34,828 bases of DNA from an uncultured Chloroflexota bacterium (GCA_937927665.1 CALBRY010000401.1:1-34828); one strand, 5' to 3'; shown: positions 25,106 through 32,512, counted from the first letter of the stretch. Notes: generated by a model from the sequence alone, not told the origin. A program made the numbers and translations.

Positions 25106-25582
25106 TTACGTTTCTCCGGTAATTACGCCCAACACAATCACCGCTGCAAAGGTAAACAGCGTGAACGGAACCATGTTTGCACCGGATTGGAAGCTGTAAT
25201 ATGCAAATACTGCCATCACCGCACCCGCAATCCACGTGATCGGACTAACGCGGTAACGCTCACCGTACTGGTAAACCCCAGAGCCGATCAAAATGAGCGC
25301 GCCTGCTGCCGGAACCATCCAGTTTGGAATTGTCGAATCGGGCAGGAAGTACAGAACGGCGAATACCAAGACAAGCAAGAGCCATGTTGTACGCTCGATG
25401 CGTGCTTCGCGGTCGCTCTTGCGCCGCCGCCGGTAGCCGCCGCCGCTGCTGCCCCGGCGGTAATAGTCACGATCGCCGTCATTGCGGCTTCTACTTGATC
25501 GTGACCGAGATCGTGAGCCTGACCGGGATCTGCGGCGATCGTTACGATCATCGTCGTAGTAACTGTTTCGTCTCCCCGCCAT
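25106..25582 (-). CDS. Membrane protein with Arg/Ser-rich N-terminal tail
   Basis: This 158-residue protein is unrecognised. Residues 1-62 are an intrinsically disordered-looking tail rich in Arg, Ser, Asp and Gly (RSRSGSRSRSRSSRSRN and YYRRGSSGGGYRRRRKS), followed by four predicted spans (about 66-80, 88-104, 113-131, 137-154). By the positive-inside rule the tail is cytoplasmic, where it could bind nucleic acid or acidic partners. GGGAG lies 7 nt before the ATG. The gene diverges from pfkA and is followed by a hairpin before the pucR2 promoter. Composition of the tail is unlike its neighbours, but codon use does not obviously mark it as foreign. Confidence 0.8.
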   Translation of the reverse strand: MAGRRNSYYDDDRNDRRRSRSGSRSRSRSSRSRNDGDRDYYRRGSSGGGYRRRRKSDREARIERTTWLLLVLVFAVLYFLPDSTIPNWMVPAAGALILIGSGVYQYGERYRVSPITWIAGAVMAVFAYYSFQSGANMVPFTLFTFAAVIVLGVITGET

Positions 25583-25648
25583 AGAATACTCCCAACGTGT
25601 TTCATCCTATAGAAACGCCAGTTTAACATGAATACTTCTCTTTCGCTG

Positions 25649-25654
25649 TATAAT
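25649..25654 (+). promoter_or_regulatory. Probable -10 box of pfkA
   Basis: A perfect TATAAT (25649-25654) predicts a start near 25661, 33 nt before the ATG at 25694. No good -35 is seen. This placement argues against the in-frame ATG at 25628 as the pfkA start. Confidence 0.45.
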
Positions 25655-25693
25655 CGGGGCGTTTGTGTCCACGTCACGGGTGAACGCGCGCGT

Positions 25694-26773
25694 ATGAAAC
25701 GGATCGGAATCTTAACGGGTGGCGGCGATGCGCCCGGATTAAACGCGGTGATCCGCTCGGTGGTGCTAACTGCCAAGTATCGCTGTGGATGGGAAGTTGT
25801 CGGAATTCGTGAAGGCTATGACGGCTTGTTAGCAGGTAATCCGCCAGTCGTCCTGACCGAGGAGCGCGTGCGTGATCTTTTGCCGCGCGGCGGGACGATT
25901 CTAGGCGCGGTTAACCGGGGAAATCCGTTCGTGCGTGTCATCGAACGCGAAGATGGCACAGTGGATTATGTCGATGTCTCGGAAGAAGCCGTCCATCGCA
26001 TGGAAGAACACGGGCTGGACGCGCTGATCGTGGCAGGCGGTGATGGCACAATGGCAATTGCCAACAAACTCGTGCCGCTGGGAGCGCGCATTGTTGGTGT
26101 GCCCAAAACAATCGATAACGATCTCGATCAGACCGATGTCACCTTTGGATTTGATACGGCGATTTTGACGGCGACCGAAGCACTCGACAAACTCCAGACA
26201 ACCGCCGAAAGCCATCACCGCGTTATGGTGCTTGAAGTGATGGGGCGTAACGCGGGATGGATCGCGCTCAAGTCCGGGGTAGCTGGCGGTGCGGACGCGA
26301 TTCTAATCCCCGAAATTCCGTTTAATATCGCCGTCGTCAACGACAAAATTCGCGCGCTGCGTGCGGAAGGACGGCGCTACAGTTTGGTCGTTGTTGCAGA
26401 AGGTGCAGCCCCGATGGGCGGTGATCAGCACTACTACATCAAAGGCGATGGACTCATGCAGCCGCGCTTGGGCGGTATTGGTTATCTTGTCGGCAACCTG
26501 ATCGCCGATGGAATCGACGGGGATGTTCGCGTGACCGTTCTGGGTCATCTCCAACGCGGCGGACAGCCCACCCCGCGCGATCGCTGGTTGGCGACACAGT
26601 TCGGCGCAGAAGCAATTCAGCTTATTCTCGATGAAAAGTGGGGGCATATGGTCGCGCTGCATGGGAATACGCTCACAGCCGTACCCTTCGCGGACGCGAT
26701 CAAGCTCAAATTCGTTGATCCGAACGGAACGCTTGTGCAGATGGCGCGCAATCTTGGGATTGTATTTGGCTGA
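25694..26773 (+). CDS. pfkA: 6-phosphofructokinase (Gly/Lys active-site variant)
   Basis: This enzyme phosphorylates fructose 6-phosphate to fructose 1,6-bisphosphate in glycolysis. The 359-residue protein begins MKRIGILTGGGDAPGLNAVIR (phosphoryl-donor loop), then GGDGT (115-119) and PKTIDND (137-143, catalytic Asp141). The combination of Gly in GGDGT and Lys138 in PKTIDND marks the mixed-substrate (group III) clade. Gly at the first position favours ATP over pyrophosphate as donor, although Lys at the second is shared with PPi enzymes. Later motifs are MGRNAGWIAL and LGHLQRGGQPTPRDR. The ATG at 25694 matches the conserved N-terminus; the ATG at 25628 would lie before the -10 box. A terminator follows. 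It is about 40 residues longer than E. coli PfkA, as usual for this clade. Confidence 0.94.
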   Translation: MKRIGILTGGGDAPGLNAVIRSVVLTAKYRCGWEVVGIREGYDGLLAGNPPVVLTEERVRDLLPRGGTILGAVNRGNPFVRVIEREDGTVDYVDVSEEAVHRMEEHGLDALIVAGGDGTMAIANKLVPLGARIVGVPKTIDNDLDQTDVTFGFDTAILTATEALDKLQTTAESHHRVMVLEVMGRNAGWIALKSGVAGGADAILIPEIPFNIAVVNDKIRALRAEGRRYSLVVVAEGAAPMGGDQHYYIKGDGLMQPRLGGIGYLVGNLIADGIDGDVRVTVLGHLQRGGQPTPRDRWLATQFGAEAIQLILDEKWGHMVALHGNTLTAVPFADAIKLKFVDPNGTLVQMARNLGIVFG

Positions 26774-26783
26774 GTCTGGTATC

Positions 26784-26826
26784 AAAAAGCCCTCTCCGTT
26801 AATCCCGCGGAAAGGGCTTTAAGTTG
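26784..26826. terminator. Bidirectional terminator between pfkA and the convergent operon
   Basis: AAAGCCCT (26786-26793) pairs with AGGGCTTT (26813-26820), with an inner CCG/CGG helix. The minus-strand tail is TTTTTGAT and the plus tail AAGTTGTTTT. The hairpin serves the convergent gene end at 26829 as well as pfkA (26773). Confidence 0.82.
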
Positions 26827-26828
26827 TT

Positions 26829-27257
26829 TTAGAGGGTGGGCGGGCGTTCGTGCACCAGTCGCATATATGCGCCGCGCCATTCGTCCGCTTTTCGCGTCAG
26901 CTTGGTGATTTTTATTTCTGCGAAGTACGGCAGCATTTTGACCAGCATCGCTGGAAGCCTCTGCCAATCTTCGCTGATCAGGATACCCGCAAGTTCATCC
27001 GCGACCGAACCGGGCCATAGCCACCGGCGGCGCAGTTCTTCCGCCTTATTCCAGTAATCGCGTTTCTCCCATGCTTGAGCGGAAGACTCGATTCCTTCAT
27101 CAATTTCGCGCAGACAGAATACGATTGTCGCCGCCATATCTTTTGCGTCGTCGTCGAACTCACTTTTCTGCGTTAGCGCCCGCAGCATTTCAGCGGAAGT
27201 ACGCATCAACTGATTGCGCTGTTTTCCGGTGCTGTCCGGGTTGATCACACGTCCCAT
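26829..27257 (-). CDS. Hypothetical helical protein, third gene of the unknown operon
   Basis: I do not recognise this 142-residue protein. It is soluble-looking, predominantly helical and charged, with no cysteine motif, signal peptide or membrane segment. Notable parts are KDMAATIVFCLREIDEGIESSAQAWEKRDYWNKA (in order, about 40-73) and a basic C-terminal third (ITKLTRKADEWRGAYMRL). CAGGAG lies 6 nt before the ATG. It is 17 nt downstream of the winged-helix-like gene, so the two share a transcript. It ends at a bidirectional terminator. The helical pattern with conserved-looking Trp and acidic residues could be a protein-binding domain, but no function can be given. Confidence 0.78.
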   Translation of the reverse strand: MGRVINPDSTGKQRNQLMRTSAEMLRALTQKSEFDDDAKDMAATIVFCLREIDEGIESSAQAWEKRDYWNKAEELRRRWLWPGSVADELAGILISEDWQRLPAMLVKMLPYFAEIKITKLTRKADEWRGAYMRLVHERPPTL

Positions 27258-27274
27258 GCTTGCTCCTGATCACA

Positions 27275-27703
27275 CTAATCGGTTGGGCGGATGCCGTAAT
27301 ACACACGCACCCCGGCGAGCGTTTTGAGAATCGTCGCGGGGGGACGTCCGAGAATATCACCGAGTTCACGCGGGGTCAGCGGCTGATTGTTGTTCGCCAA
27401 AAAGACGCGAAACACGCTGTCAACAACCGACGAATGCGGGTTGATGAAACCGGGATCTTTCGCGGCGTTTTTCAATGCCATGCCAATTTCATCTTCTTGA
27501 TAGACTTCGCCTGTATCGGGATCAATAAAGTCAACTTTTTGATCCCCTGTGCTGCTCATCAATCGATCACGCTGTTCGGCGGGTAGATGACTAAGCAGAT
27601 ACGTGCGTAAATCCTCATGATTGCGTTCCCACCACGTATAGTCGATGTGAAACTTCGTGTCCTGAGTCGGTTTGACAGACCCGCTCATCTTAGGCGGCTG
27701 CAT
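27275..27703 (-). CDS. Hypothetical protein with C-terminal winged-helix-like segment
   Basis: This 142-residue protein has no recognised family. Residues about 93-139 (SVVDSVFRVFLANNNQPLTPRELGDIL, then GRPPATILKTLAGVRVYYGIRP) read as a helix-turn-helix: a first helix, a 'PLT..EL...LG' turn and a recognition-like helix followed by a wing. The N-terminal half holds a Trp-rich segment (DYTWWERNHEDLRTYLLSHL) and DFIDPDTGEVYQEDEIG. AGGAG lies 8 nt before the ATG at 27703 but only 2 nt before the ATG at 27709, so 27703 is preferred. The gene begins 11 nt after the stop of the large operon gene. It is probably a small partner of that protein, since both appear to carry winged-helix folds. Confidence 0.78.
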   Translation of the reverse strand: MQPPKMSGSVKPTQDTKFHIDYTWWERNHEDLRTYLLSHLPAEQRDRLMSSTGDQKVDFIDPDTGEVYQEDEIGMALKNAAKDPGFINPHSSVVDSVFRVFLANNNQPLTPRELGDILGRPPATILKTLAGVRVYYGIRPTD

Positions 27704-27714
27704 GGTCATTACTC

Positions 27715-29289
27715 CTAAACCCCGCTCAGCTTCCAATAATTATTGCCAACATACTCAAAGTCCGGGTTGTTGATCATGGTAGCGAACAACAGCCCCGGTG
27801 GTACGCGCCGCAGCACATTCACCGCGCTGTAGATTGTCTTGCCATGAATCGGATTCTGGGGCGCTGCGCGGCTGAGTTCCGTAAGCGTGTTTTTGGCGAG
27901 TACGGCGACACTTTTGCGATGATTGCTGTTGAACAACGCATCGACCAGCCCCAGATCATCCGCACCGAGCAGCATCATTTCGTCATAATGCGCGCCAATC
28001 GGTCGTTTTTGATCCTGAAACCCGATTTGTCCATCTTTCGGCGTGATGATGCGTATCCACTCGGTACGCGGCTTGTATGCTTCGTAATCGACAATGATTT
28101 TTGCGCCATCCGGCGACCGCCGGATCATGATCTGTGCGCCAACCGGAAGCTTATGCTTCTGGAAGATCGGCGTAAGCCCGAATACATAGCGCTGTGCGCG
28201 TACCACCCAACCTGCGTATTCTTCTCCGTCTTGCCCATCGACTAGACGTACATAAATTCGCGGCGTGCGGCGTGCAGTCGGGAAAACGCGGCGCATACGG
28301 GCATTGAGAGGCAGTGTTCCCATACGCCGGTGCGGATAATTCAGCGTGATTTCCGTCGAGTCGACGAGTTCGCCTTCATGATCGTCCGGAATATCCGACC
28401 ACTCATCGTCAATTTCTATTTCAAGCCGAACCATTTCGGGCGTAAGCAGTCCACGATCGTAATCGACCGGGGTATAGACCAGCATCGGCGGGGGAGTGCT
28501 TGCCTCTGCGGGTTCAGTGACGCGCAGTACCCACAGCACTTGATCGACCGGACCGACTTCATCAAACCGGGCATCATTGCTCAATACATGATTTAGACAG
28601 AATTCCTGTAGCACCGGAGCGGCGCTTCCGATTCCGCCAATCTGTTCCAAAATCTCACTGGTGGTGAGCGGTCTGCCTTCCATCATGAAAAGCACCGCTT
28701 CAGTAAGGTTGAGATGACCTTCGTTCACTTCCAGCATCAAACTGCTCGGAAACCACTTTCCTGTCACCGAAACGAGGTCTTTGCTGTTTTGCAGTGCGTC
28801 CAGCGTAAGTCCCACGATGAGATCGCGGGCTTGTGCGAGGATTTCTTCGGCGGTAAAGGCGTTGTGCCATGGTGCGCCGTTCATTTCGCCATTTGCCGCG
28901 TCGTTCAGCTTGTGAGGCAGCGTAAGCGCCGCTGCGTAATCTTGCTCCAATTCCTGATCGTCAAACCGGATACGAACGACCTTATAGTCTCCATAGGCAG
29001 ACGGATTATTGCCTTCGCGCACATCGATGACCGTGCCTACACGGTAATCTTGTGCCGAAAACATAATCTTCTGCTCAGCTTCATAGCGGTCAGCGGGGTT
29101 GTAGATACGGACATTCTTGTAACGTGCTTCGAGTGACGCAGACTCTTGGGCGAGCTTTTGTTCAATCAGGGCGGCGGCAAGTTCCTCGGTCTTCAGGGGA
29201 ATTTCACGCTCCAGCAGGATACCATTGAGGTACTCCAGATCGTCTTCTGTTACGATAAAGCGCTGCGCCCAGTGATGCACCGAATTCAT
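27715..29289 (-). CDS. Large hypothetical protein with HARE-HTH-like winged-helix segments
   Basis: This 524-residue soluble protein is unrecognised as a whole. Residues about 195-257 (LTEAVLFMMEGRPLTTSEILEQIG ... NDARFDEVGPVDQVLWVLR) resemble a HARE-HTH/RpoE-type winged helix, whose C-terminal strand typically reads RF..VG...W.L. The C-terminal 484-523 (KTIYSAVNVLRRVPPGLLFATMINNPDFEYVG-NYWKLSG) shows a similar end. Between them is a beta-rich region (about 280-410). An N-terminal helix pair (11-50) precedes RVGTVIDVREG, possibly an SH3-like barrel. The ATG at 29289 has GGAGG 7 nt upstream; the longer reading to 29352 has no support. It leads a three-gene operon with its own promoter. A role in DNA or RNA binding is inference. 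Confidence 0.78.
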   Translation of the reverse strand: MNSVHHWAQRFIVTEDDLEYLNGILLEREIPLKTEELAAALIEQKLAQESASLEARYKNVRIYNPADRYEAEQKIMFSAQDYRVGTVIDVREGNNPSAYGDYKVVRIRFDDQELEQDYAAALTLPHKLNDAANGEMNGAPWHNAFTAEEILAQARDLIVGLTLDALQNSKDLVSVTGKWFPSSLMLEVNEGHLNLTEAVLFMMEGRPLTTSEILEQIGGIGSAAPVLQEFCLNHVLSNDARFDEVGPVDQVLWVLRVTEPAEASTPPPMLVYTPVDYDRGLLTPEMVRLEIEIDDEWSDIPDDHEGELVDSTEITLNYPHRRMGTLPLNARMRRVFPTARRTPRIYVRLVDGQDGEEYAGWVVRAQRYVFGLTPIFQKHKLPVGAQIMIRRSPDGAKIIVDYEAYKPRTEWIRIITPKDGQIGFQDQKRPIGAHYDEMMLLGADDLGLVDALFNSNHRKSVAVLAKNTLTELSRAAPQNPIHGKTIYSAVNVLRRVPPGLLFATMINNPDFEYVGNNYWKLSGV

Positions 29290-29382
29290 GGTCACCACCT
29301 CCGATATGTAGCGAAACCAATAAAAACGAGAAAGCGGTAAACCGACAAACACGCCGATTATTCAGCGTAAAGACGATTTGAA

Positions 29383-29412
29383 ATTATATAGGAGCGCGGC
29401 AGAGCTTGACAA
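29383..29412 (-). promoter_or_regulatory. Promoter of the three-gene unknown operon
   Basis: On the minus strand TTGTCA (29412-29407) and a perfect TATAAT (29388-29383) are 18 nt apart. The leader to the ATG at 29289 is about 87 nt. The -35 lies within the inverted repeat GCTTG-A-CAAGC (29405-29415), 6 nt from the rpmH -35. Confidence 0.65.
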
Positions 29413-29420
29413 GCGTCGGG

Positions 29421-29449
29421 TTGACCGCCCTTAACCCGTCCATTATACT
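29421..29449 (+). promoter_or_regulatory. Promoter of the rpmH-rnpA operon
   Basis: TTGACC (29421-29426) and TATACT (29444-29449) are exactly 17 nt apart, with a predicted start near 29456 and a 34-nt leader to the rpmH ATG. GGGTT/AACCC (29418-29422 and 29433-29437) forms a short inverted repeat over the -35. Confidence 0.7.
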
Positions 29450-29489
29450 TAGCGCTTACGTGCATTTCGTCCAGTATTAGGAAATTGAG

Positions 29490-29666
29490 ATGTCTACCAA
29501 GCGTACATATCAGCCGAAGATTCGGCGTCGTCAGCGGGTGCATGGTTTCCGCCAGCGTATGGCGACCGCCAATGGTCGCAAAGTCCTCAAGCGTCGTCGT
29601 CTGCGTGGTCGCCATGAACTTGCCGTGACTCCGCGCCATGTCAAAAAGGTCAACTGGAAGAGCTAA
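29490..29666 (+). CDS. rpmH: 50S ribosomal protein L34
   Basis: This 58-residue, extremely basic protein of the large ribosomal subunit reads [20 protein letters not shown], then [20 protein letters not shown] and a tail ending VNWKS. The KRTYQPK start, the HGF-RMAT--GR segment and the R-K-RGR-L end are diagnostic. It is somewhat longer than the usual 44-46 residues, with an added C-terminal extension after the RGRHEL segment (...[14 protein letters not shown]). AGGAAATTGAG lies just upstream of the ATG. It is the first gene of the rnpA-yidD-yidC block, driven by the promoter at 29421-29449. The C-terminal extension may be lineage-specific. Confidence 0.95.
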   Translation: MSTKRTYQPKIRRRQRVHGFRQRMATANGRKVLKRRRLRGRHELAVTPRHVKKVNWKS

Positions 29667-29693
29667 CCGCCTTTATATAGGTTTCGTCGAAGC

Positions 29694-30032
29694 ATGCAGA
29701 GCCGCTACCGTCTCACCCGCAGCCAAGATTTTGACCGCATGCGGCACGAGGGGCGCGGATATCCTCACCGCCTCATGCTGTTGAGTATTGCGCCCAACAA
29801 CCTTGACCAGAATCGGTACGGGTTTGTTGTGAGTAAGCGGCTTGGCAATGCGGTGGTGCGTAACCGTACCAAACGCGTCCTTCGGGAAGCGGTGCGTGCT
29901 CTGCACCCACATCTTCGTGTGGGGTATGATGTTGTCATCGTCGCCCGCAGTGCCAGTGTTGGGAAACCTTTCGACGAGATCTCACGTACTATCAATGAAC
30001 TATTCCGCCAGGCGGGTGTCCTGGATGGTTGA
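29694..30032 (+). CDS. rnpA: Ribonuclease P protein component
   Basis: RnpA is the protein cofactor of RNase P, which removes 5' leaders from tRNA precursors. The 112-residue protein has [16 protein letters not shown] at the start, [25 protein letters not shown] (the family signature, including the RNR motif) in the middle and [19 protein letters not shown] further on. Length is normal. It starts 27 nt after rpmH, and its stop lies just before the yidD ribosome binding site, in the common bacterial order rpmH-rnpA-yidD. The ribosome binding site is weak (ATAGG at some distance), so coupling to upstream translation may matter. Confidence 0.95.
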   Translation: MQSRYRLTRSQDFDRMRHEGRGYPHRLMLLSIAPNNLDQNRYGFVVSKRLGNAVVRNRTKRVLREAVRALHPHLRVGYDVVIVARSASVGKPFDEISRTINELFRQAGVLDG

Positions 30033-30046
30033 AAGGCGCAGCGATC

Positions 30047-30256
30047 ATGAAACGCATCGCTTTGGCGATGATTCGGTTTTACAAGCGCTTCCTCTCCCCA
30101 CTTCTTCCCTCTGCGTGCCGCTTCGAGCCGACCTGCTCCGTTTATACTTATCAGGCGATCGAGAAGTACGGCGTATTCAAGGGCGGTTGGATGGGAATCA
30201 AGCGGATCTCTCGCTGTCATCCGTTCAATCCCGGCGGATATGATCCAGTTCCGTAA
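30047..30256 (+). CDS. yidD: Membrane protein insertion efficiency factor YidD
   Basis: YidD assists YidC-dependent membrane protein insertion. The 69-residue protein has the full signature: [61 protein letters not shown] in segments, with conserved CRFEPTCS and [14 protein letters not shown]. The N-terminal ATG at 30047 was chosen because AAAGG lies upstream and [14 protein letters not shown] matches the family start; the TTG at 30029 overlaps the rnpA stop. Its end overlaps the longest reading of the following lipoprotein gene, but the true start there is further on. Part of the same operon as yidC. Confidence 0.95.
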   Translation: MKRIALAMIRFYKRFLSPLLPSACRFEPTCSVYTYQAIEKYGVFKGGWMGIKRISRCHPFNPGGYDPVP

Positions 30257-30302
30257 CCGTGACGAGCTGGGTCTGCCCGATCAAGGTCAGAGGAGACATG
30301 GA

Positions 30303-31475
30303 TTGACAGGCATGCGATTTCGTTTTGCAGGGATTATGACCCTCTTTGCCGTGCTGGCACTTACGCTGACAGCATGCACCGGAGGACCGACTGAACCCAA
30401 TTGGAGCGATATTTCGCTGATGGATGGCAATATTCTGCTGACCTTCAGTACCGTGATGCTCCAACTCGATCCAGTGGATGGATCGCAGGTAAATCTGTAC
30501 GATGCGAATGGAAACGTACGCACCGATCCGAGTACCAATACTGCGCGCCGATGGGAGATCGCTGCATCGGGTGGAAGTTCCCCAACCCGTTTCTATACCA
30601 CACCTCTCAACGTCGCTGACAACCTCCTTCTCGCTGCTTCCTATGACCGCAAGCTGATCGAAATCGAACAGGACACCGCCCGTGTTATCGATATCAACGG
30701 CACGGCGATTCCCGGTCACATGGTCGCTGATCTGCTTCGGGACGGTGATGTGCTTTATGTCCCGCTTGCCGAAAAAGACCTGTTGGCGCTGACGGTCGAT
30801 GGCTACTCGCAGTTGTGGCGTTTTTCCACCACACGCGGCGTCTGGGCGACTCCGCTCCTGCTCGATGGAGTGCTTTACGTCACTTCGATGGATCACTTCA
30901 TGTATGCAGTCAACGCCGAAACCGGCGAGGAACTGTGGCGAATCGATTTGCAAGGCGCGATCGCTTCGACGCCGCTCCTGTACAACGGTTCGTTGTTTGT
31001 CGGCAATTTCGCCCGCAAGCTGTTTGAGATTTCGCTTGATGGCGTCATCATTGCCGAATATGACACAGCGGACTGGGTTTGGGGAACACCTGTTATTGCC
31101 GATGATGTTCTCTATGCCGCCGATCTGGTTGGGAACGTGTATGCGCTCGATATCAGCGGCGAAGGCTTCAGCGAATTGTGGCGGCGTCAGATCGCGTCAC
31201 GCGCCATTCGCCCCTCGCCAATCGTATACGAAGATCGATTGGTCGTCGCTTCACGTGATCATTATGTATACTGGTTGGATCGTGAGACCGGGGAAGTCAT
31301 TGTTCGCCATGATGTGCGCGGTGAGGTATTAGCGGAAATGCTGTTGATCGAGCCGAGTGAAACGCTGATCATCGGTGAGCCGCTGCTCCTTGTTAGCACG
31401 ATGTCTCGTGAAAATCTCTTGTTCGCATTTCAGGCGGACGGCAACAGTGAACCGCGTTGGAAGTATCCGCGTTAA
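30303..31475 (+). CDS. PQQ-like beta-propeller lipoprotein (BamB-like fold)
   Basis: This 390-residue lipoprotein has a signal peptide (MTGMRFRFAGIMTLFAVLALTLTAC) with the lipobox LTAC and acylated Cys25. A beta-propeller with PQQ-type blades follows, shown by repeated patterns such as WATPLLLDGVLYVTSMDHFMYAVNAETGEELWRI, STPLLYNGSLFVGNF, WGTPVIADDVLYAADLVGNVYALD and PSPIVYEDRLVVASRDHYVYWLDRETGE. The fold matches BamB, which scaffolds outer membrane assembly in diderms. In Chloroflexota a BAM partner is doubtful, so the role is open. AGGAG (30291-30295) lies 7 nt before a TTG at 30303, which fits better than the ATG at 30312. It sits between yidD and yidC, 39 nt before yidC. Confidence 0.85.
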   Translation: MTGMRFRFAGIMTLFAVLALTLTACTGGPTEPNWSDISLMDGNILLTFSTVMLQLDPVDGSQVNLYDANGNVRTDPSTNTARRWEIAASGGSSPTRFYTTPLNVADNLLLAASYDRKLIEIEQDTARVIDINGTAIPGHMVADLLRDGDVLYVPLAEKDLLALTVDGYSQLWRFSTTRGVWATPLLLDGVLYVTSMDHFMYAVNAETGEELWRIDLQGAIASTPLLYNGSLFVGNFARKLFEISLDGVIIAEYDTADWVWGTPVIADDVLYAADLVGNVYALDISGEGFSELWRRQIASRAIRPSPIVYEDRLVVASRDHYVYWLDRETGEVIVRHDVRGEVLAEMLLIEPSETLIIGEPLLLVSTMSRENLLFAFQADGNSEPRWKYPR

Positions 31476-31514
31476 ATCCGCGCGGTAAGAGCTTGTTGGA
31501 GGCGTTGACCCGGC

Positions 31515-32429
31515 ATGGATATTATCCTTAACATATTCGTCACTTTGCTGACGTTTCTATATCGTGTATTCGGTCACGACATGGTGTTGTCGATCGCCGT
31601 GTTCACGATATTGGTACGTTTGCTTACCTTACCGCTCACGATCCAGCAGCAGCGATCGACGCGGGCAATGCAGAAGCTTCAGCCTGAGCTGAAGAAACTG
31701 CAAGAGAAATACAAGAACGACCGCGAAAAGCTGTCGCAAGAACAGATGGCGATGTACCGCGAGTACGGCATCAACCCGCTCGGCGGATGTCTGCCGCTGC
31801 TGATTCAATTTCCGATTTTCATCGCGCTGTATTCCGCGATCAACATGGCACTGGCGGCAACCCCCACGCAGATGCTTGATACGGGAGGGCGTTTGCTCAT
31901 CCCCGGCTTGGACAGCGTGATCCCGTTGAATAACCTGTGGCTCGGTATGGATTTGACCCAACCGCCGGACATGTCCATCATTGGAACGAGCATTACCTCG
32001 TTCATCCCGATTGTGCTGATTATTCTGGTGGGCGCGACGACTTGGCTTCAGTTCAAGGTTACAATGCCCAAGCAGCAGCCGAATGCGAACTCGGACGGCA
32101 AGCCGGATCAGGCGCAGGCGATGTCCCAATCGATGGGGACAATCATGCCGATCATGTACATGTTCTTCACGCTGTCGTTCTCGGTTGGCTTGTCGATCTA
32201 CTTCATTGTGTCTAATCTGGTAGGTATCGTACAGTTCAGTCTGATCAACCGCATGCGGTTAAAAGACGCAGCCAGCGCGGATGCCGGAACATCACTGATG
32301 ACCGTTGAAGGAAAAACGCCGAAAATCCGTCCTGCGTCCGAATCGGCGAAGAAGAATTCGGCGGTCGCTAACCCGAAAGGTCCAAGCGGTCGCGCAGTGA
32401 CGAATAAATCCGCTCCGAAGGCGAAATAA
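31515..32429 (+). CDS. yidC: YidC/Oxa1 membrane protein insertase
   Basis: YidC inserts proteins into the cytoplasmic membrane, alone or with Sec. The 304-residue protein is the short type without the large periplasmic domain. It has a hydrophobic start, then VRLLTLPLTIQQQRSTR with the conserved groove arginine (Arg35), a charged coiled cytoplasmic loop (LQPELKKLQEKYKNDREKLSQEQMAMYREYGINPLGGC) and LPLLIQFPIFIALYSAI. Three more spans follow to about residue 240, and a basic tail (KKNSAVANPKGPSGRAVTNKSAPKAK) may contact the ribosome. GGAGG lies 12 nt before the ATG. A strong terminator follows, separating it from jag. Confidence 0.95.
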   Translation: MDIILNIFVTLLTFLYRVFGHDMVLSIAVFTILVRLLTLPLTIQQQRSTRAMQKLQPELKKLQEKYKNDREKLSQEQMAMYREYGINPLGGCLPLLIQFPIFIALYSAINMALAATPTQMLDTGGRLLIPGLDSVIPLNNLWLGMDLTQPPDMSIIGTSITSFIPIVLIILVGATTWLQFKVTMPKQQPNANSDGKPDQAQAMSQSMGTIMPIMYMFFTLSFSVGLSIYFIVSNLVGIVQFSLINRMRLKDAASADAGTSLMTVEGKTPKIRPASESAKKNSAVANPKGPSGRAVTNKSAPKAK

Positions 32430-32459
32430 CCTGACGAGCGGGTGGATGAGCAGAGTCTA

Positions 32460-32493
32460 CTGGCGCGGCGGCAATCCCCGCGCCAGTTTTATA
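32460..32493 (+). terminator. Rho-independent terminator after yidC
   Basis: CTGGCGCGG (32460-32468) and CCGCGCCAG (32478-32486) form a perfect 9-bp stem with a 9-nt loop, followed by TTTTATA. It ends 19 nt before the jag start codon, so jag needs read-through or its own promoter. Confidence 0.85.
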
Positions 32494-32512
32494 TAAGCTT
32501 TTGTGAGGGATT

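Noticed and set aside
29290..29489. Replication origin or DnaA boxes next to rpmH
   Set aside because: rpmH is often near dnaA, but I see no TTATNCACA boxes and no dnaA gene; the minus-strand neighbour is an unrelated operon.
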